From an uncultured Treponema sp. (GTDB taxonomy: Bacteria; Spirochaetota; Spirochaetia; Treponematales; Treponemataceae), in NCBI GenBank assembly GCA_937892225.1, contig CALAUH010000303.1, positions 1 through 13,591 on the forward strand: a DNA stretch of 13,591 nt, in the 5' to 3' direction. Position 1 is the stretch's first letter. Every line of letters starts with the position of its first letter. A program made the position numbers and the translations under genes. Shown here in pieces: positions 13,125-13,591 of this stretch. The notes below the pieces were generated by a model, which did not search any database, had not been told where the DNA came from, and saw only the letters and a list, made by a program, of their open reading frames with translations.

Positions 13125-13591
13125 TTATTTTTCTATCTCTGCAATAATCCTGTCTATTTCTGTACGGAGTTTATTTTCCTTTTCCACAATTTCTGAAATC
13201 TGCTGATTCAAAACTTTTATATCTACAATTTCTCTTGTGTCTTCAGCTTCTACATAACTTGAAACACTAAGGTTGTATTCGTTCTGGGCAATTTCATCGT
13301 TCTTTACAAGGCGCGAGGTGTAATCTATATCCTTGCGGTCTGTAAAAATCTTAAGGATGTTTTCTATGTTTTCAGGACTGAGCTTATTGGAATTGGTTAC
13401 CTTTACGCATTCCTTTGAAGCATCTATAAAAAGTGTCTTGTTTTCTGCCTTTCCTTTTTTAAGAACCATGATACAGGTTGCAATGCTTGTTCCAAAGAAA
13501 AGGTTGTCAGGCAGCTGAATAATACAGTCGATGTAGTTGTTGTCTATAAGATACTTACGGATTTTCTGTTCAGCCCCTCCACGGTACATAA
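13125..13591 (-). CDS. hsdM: type I restriction-modification methyltransferase subunit, C-terminal part (5' end outside window)
   Basis: The frame is open to the right edge; about 155 residues are visible. RGGAEQKIRKYLIDNNYIDCIIQLPDNLFFGTSIATCIMVLKKGK is the conserved stretch after the N6-adenine methylase catalytic core of HsdM. The sequence ends in a helical tail (about the last 40 residues, VLNQQISEIVEKENKLRTEIDRIIAEIEK) that contacts HsdS in known complexes. The methionine four residues into the visible part is internal, not the start. The catalytic NPPF motif and SAM site lie to the right of the window. The operon promoter should also be there. Confidence 0.95.
   Translation of the reverse strand, partial: MYRGGAEQKIRKYLIDNNYIDCIIQLPDNLFFGTSIATCIMVLKKGKAENKTLFIDASKECVKVTNSNKLSPENIENILKIFTDRKDIDYTSRLVKNDEIAQNEYNLSVSSYVEAEDTREIVDIKVLNQQISEIVEKENKLRTEIDRIIAEIEK

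Overview
The window looks like part of a low-GC chromosome from an anaerobic spirochaete of the Treponema type. This is inference. The hints are AT-rich DNA, a lipoprotein signal ending in LLLSC-GG, a CUT1 sugar-uptake operon of the LplABC/YtcPQ kind without its own ATPase, and an S23/IVS-type four-helix-bundle gene. A host-associated Firmicute cannot be excluded by reading alone.

Left part (1-6622) is a transport and regulation block. A leftward ABC exporter subunit (1-1119) is cut by the window edge just at its Walker A motif. A rightward AraC-family regulator (1223-2092) converges on a leftward carbohydrate-uptake operon, and a 21-bp-stem terminator separates them. In transcription order the operon is permease (5829-4876, GTG start), permease (4865-3981), a pair of strong hairpins, then a large solute-binding lipoprotein (3871-2180). 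A GntR/FCD regulator (5948-6622) is divergent from the operon. A 14-bp perfect palindrome lies in the shared intergenic region and is the obvious candidate operator. The likely circuit is that the GntR protein (and perhaps the AraC protein) switches uptake of an oligosaccharide or sugar derivative in response to ligand.

Middle (6623-7045) is a small tRNA cluster: tRNA-Asp(GTC) with a near-consensus promoter and its own terminator, a shattered tRNA-Pro copy with hairpin-forming DNA in it, and an intact tRNA-Pro(CGG). Neither intact tRNA encodes CCA.

Right part (7046-13591) is a leftward type I restriction-modification operon. In transcription order it is hsdM (3' end only), a class II Fic protein, hsdS, a four-helix-bundle protein, and hsdR, ending 12 bp from tRNA-Pro. 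The first junctions are tight (2-nt gap, or ATGA overlap) and share an AAAAATGAG start. The hsdS start is partly duplicated upstream as a 16-codon mini-ORF. HsdS carries a 12-bp tandem repeat in its central spacer, like the spacer repeats of EcoR124-type enzymes. Between the four-helix-bundle gene and hsdR lies 270 bp built of three near-identical cassettes (micro-ORF plus imperfect hairpin, two of them with a good ribosome-binding site) and a run of ten ATGARAR heptads. hsdR itself has no ribosome-binding site directly upstream. That leader is the most unusual structure here.
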